Shown here piece by piece: positions 5,376-5,978 of a stretch of 5,978 nt of DNA. The notes beneath the pieces were generated by a model that was not told where the DNA came from, did no database searches, and saw only the letters and a program-made list of their open reading frames with translations. Both the position numbers and the translations under genes were made by a program. This DNA is from Elusimicrobia bacterium HGW-Elusimicrobia-2 (GTDB taxonomy: Bacteria; CG03), in assembly GCA_002841685.1 (NCBI GenBank), contig PHAM01000085.1:1-5978 (forward strand), read 5' to 3'. Numbering within the stretch: the stretch's first letter is position 1; the number at the start of each line of letters is the position of its first letter.

Positions 5376-5798
5376 CTATTGCGGCGAAAACTTTCCCGCT
5401 TCTATTAAAAACAATTCTATCGCTATTAATTCTTCTTCCGCTTTTTCTTTCAGTTTTTCTATCCAGGTCGCGCACGCCTCATGTATGGCTTTGAGTTCCC
5501 CCGCATCCAGCCACAGCCCGTCGCATTCGGAACAGACATCCACCTTGATGCCGCTTTCCTGCGCGTATTCTATGGTGTGCAGCGCTTCATCGCATCGCGG
5601 ACATTTCAATTCGCCCCGATAACTTTTTGACACGGCGCAGGTGATGCCAGAATCCAGCTTGAACCAGTCTTTCTGTTTTTTGATTTCTTTCAGCTCGTCC
5701 TTATCAAACCAGAACCCGCCGCAGCTTTCGCACTTATGGTAAACGACATCTGCGAAAATTCCCTCAGTCAAAACTTTTTTACATTTCGGACAATCCAT
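5376..5798 (-). CDS. Tandem zf-TFIIB-type zinc ribbon protein
   Basis: This small cytosolic protein (140 residues) has two copies of the zf-TFIIB zinc ribbon. The first uses Cys3, Cys6, Cys23 and Cys26 (MDCPKC ... CESCGGFWFDKDEL). The second uses Cys66, Cys69, Cys89 and Cys92 (KCPRCDEAL ... CSECDGLWLDAGEL). Each would bind one zinc ion. Residues 103-140 form a predicted charged helix (WIEKLKEKAEEELIAIELFL). The CxxCxGxWxDxxEL signature defines the family, which is common in bacteria but has no assigned role; nucleic acid or protein binding is a guess. The start is supported by AGGAG at 5805-5809, six bases before the ATG. The next gene downstream on the same strand is the ATPase, 99 bp away and with its own promoter, so the two are probably separate transcription units. 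No clear -35/-10 pair was found upstream; TTGTTT with AATAAT is only a weak candidate. Confidence 0.9.
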   Translation of the reverse strand: MDCPKCKKVLTEGIFADVVYHKCESCGGFWFDKDELKEIKKQKDWFKLDSGITCAVSKSYRGELKCPRCDEALHTIEYAQESGIKVDVCSECDGLWLDAGELKAIHEACATWIEKLKEKAEEELIAIELFLIEAGKFSPQ

Positions 5799-5847
5799 TT
5801 GTTTCTCCTATCCCGCATTATTCATACTCCGATGACAAAAACAACAG

Positions 5848-5876
5848 TCTGTCATTCCGAACGAAGTGAGGAATCT
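5848..5876. repeat. Inverted-repeat element resembling a widespread dispersed intergenic repeat
   Basis: The sequence contains GTCATTCCGAACGAAGTGAG followed by GAATCTT. It holds outer arms ATTCC (5854-5858) and GGAAT (5870-5874), with an AC-GAA-GT mini-hairpin between them. Read on the minus strand it gives the peptide RFLTSFGMTD, a string I remember from many spurious short ORFs in bacterial genomes where this element is dispersed between genes. Its presence here in a gene-free stretch fits that. The structure is seen directly; dispersal cannot be tested from one copy. Confidence 0.55.
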
Positions 5877-5978
5877 TAGCCCAAGTTCGCCAAAACAGCG
5901 AAAAAAACAGCGAAAATAAGCGGATTTTGGGGGTCGCGCAAACAGGCGCTCGTCGGGGAGAGACTGAAAATATGCCTG
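5877..5978. other. Gene-free right end of the window, unassigned
   Basis: Apart from the tandem repeat no feature is supported here. A plus-strand frame is open from 5880 to the edge but has no start codon or ribosome binding site. A minus-strand frame is open from the edge down to a stop near 5811, but it runs through the repeat-like element and encodes nothing recognisable. The stretch is most likely intergenic or part of a larger repeat that continues outside the window. Confidence 0.4.
5892..5916. repeat. Short tandem repeat, two 12-bp units
   Basis: AAAACAGCGAAA occurs twice in direct succession (5892-5903 and 5904-5915), with a degenerate continuation (ATAAGCGGA) after it. It lies just beyond the dispersed-repeat-like element. 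No function is apparent; replication slippage is the simplest origin. Confidence 0.6.

Noticed and set aside
5284-5475. 63-codon minus-strand frame over the zf-TFIIB 3' end and intergenic gap
   Set aside because: It overlaps the zinc ribbon gene in another frame, crosses both hairpins and has no support beyond being open.
5194-5622. 142-codon plus-strand frame overlapping the ATPase start and the zf-TFIIB gene
   Set aside because: It is antisense to two clear genes; the Ser-rich peptide is what the complement of their codons would give.
5811-5978. Open minus-strand frame of about 55 codons running in from the right edge
   Set aside because: It reads through the dispersed-repeat-like element, which commonly yields spurious peptides, and shows no domain; a partial real gene cannot be fully excluded.
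1-5978. tRNA, rRNA, CRISPR array, insertion sequence or riboswitch
   Set aside because: I looked through both strands and saw no cloverleaf, regularly spaced repeats, transposase motifs or known leader folds.

Overview
The window is bacterial. All genes are short-spaced and intronless, ribosome binding sites are of the AAGGAG type, and the promoters look sigma-70-like. Base composition is moderate (low-to-mid 40s % GC by eye). A dispersed-repeat-like element near the right end, an AAA_14/DUF4143 ATPase, a small type II toxin-antitoxin pair and a tandem zf-TFIIB protein together suggest an environmental or candidate-phylum bacterium, for example of Elusimicrobiota/Omnitrophota type. That placement is a guess from style, not from a marker gene.

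Layout from left to right. Bases 2-1207 (+) hold the 3' three quarters or so of purH, the last two steps of IMP synthesis, and the gene runs in from the left edge. It converges with a multi-pass membrane methyltransferase of the PEMT/isoprenylcysteine methyltransferase type (1224-1979, -), with only 16 bp between the two stop codons. A Phd/YefM antitoxin and RelE/ParE toxin pair follows (2347-2625 and 2072-2350, -), with an ATGA overlap, a near-consensus promoter and a palindrome at the predicted transcription start. Next come an SsnA-type amidohydrolase (2715-4055, -), an AAA_14/DUF4143 ATPase (4155-5276, -) and a 140-residue protein with two zf-TFIIB zinc ribbons (5376-5798, -). The last 180 bases hold no gene that can be supported, but do contain a repeat-like inverted element and a short tandem repeat.

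Apart from the left-edge purH, all six genes lie on the minus strand, yet they do not look like one operon. The ATPase, ssnA and the toxin-antitoxin pair each have their own recognisable -35/-10 pair, and they have no obvious common pathway. The clearest unusual points are regulatory. The ATPase promoter puts the transcription start at or within a base or two of its ATG, which predicts a leaderless mRNA. The -35 box of the toxin-antitoxin promoter contains the stop codon of ssnA. PurH is shorter than usual and divergent at several signature motifs while keeping the visible catalytic residues. I did not find convincing evidence for a wholly new multi-gene system.
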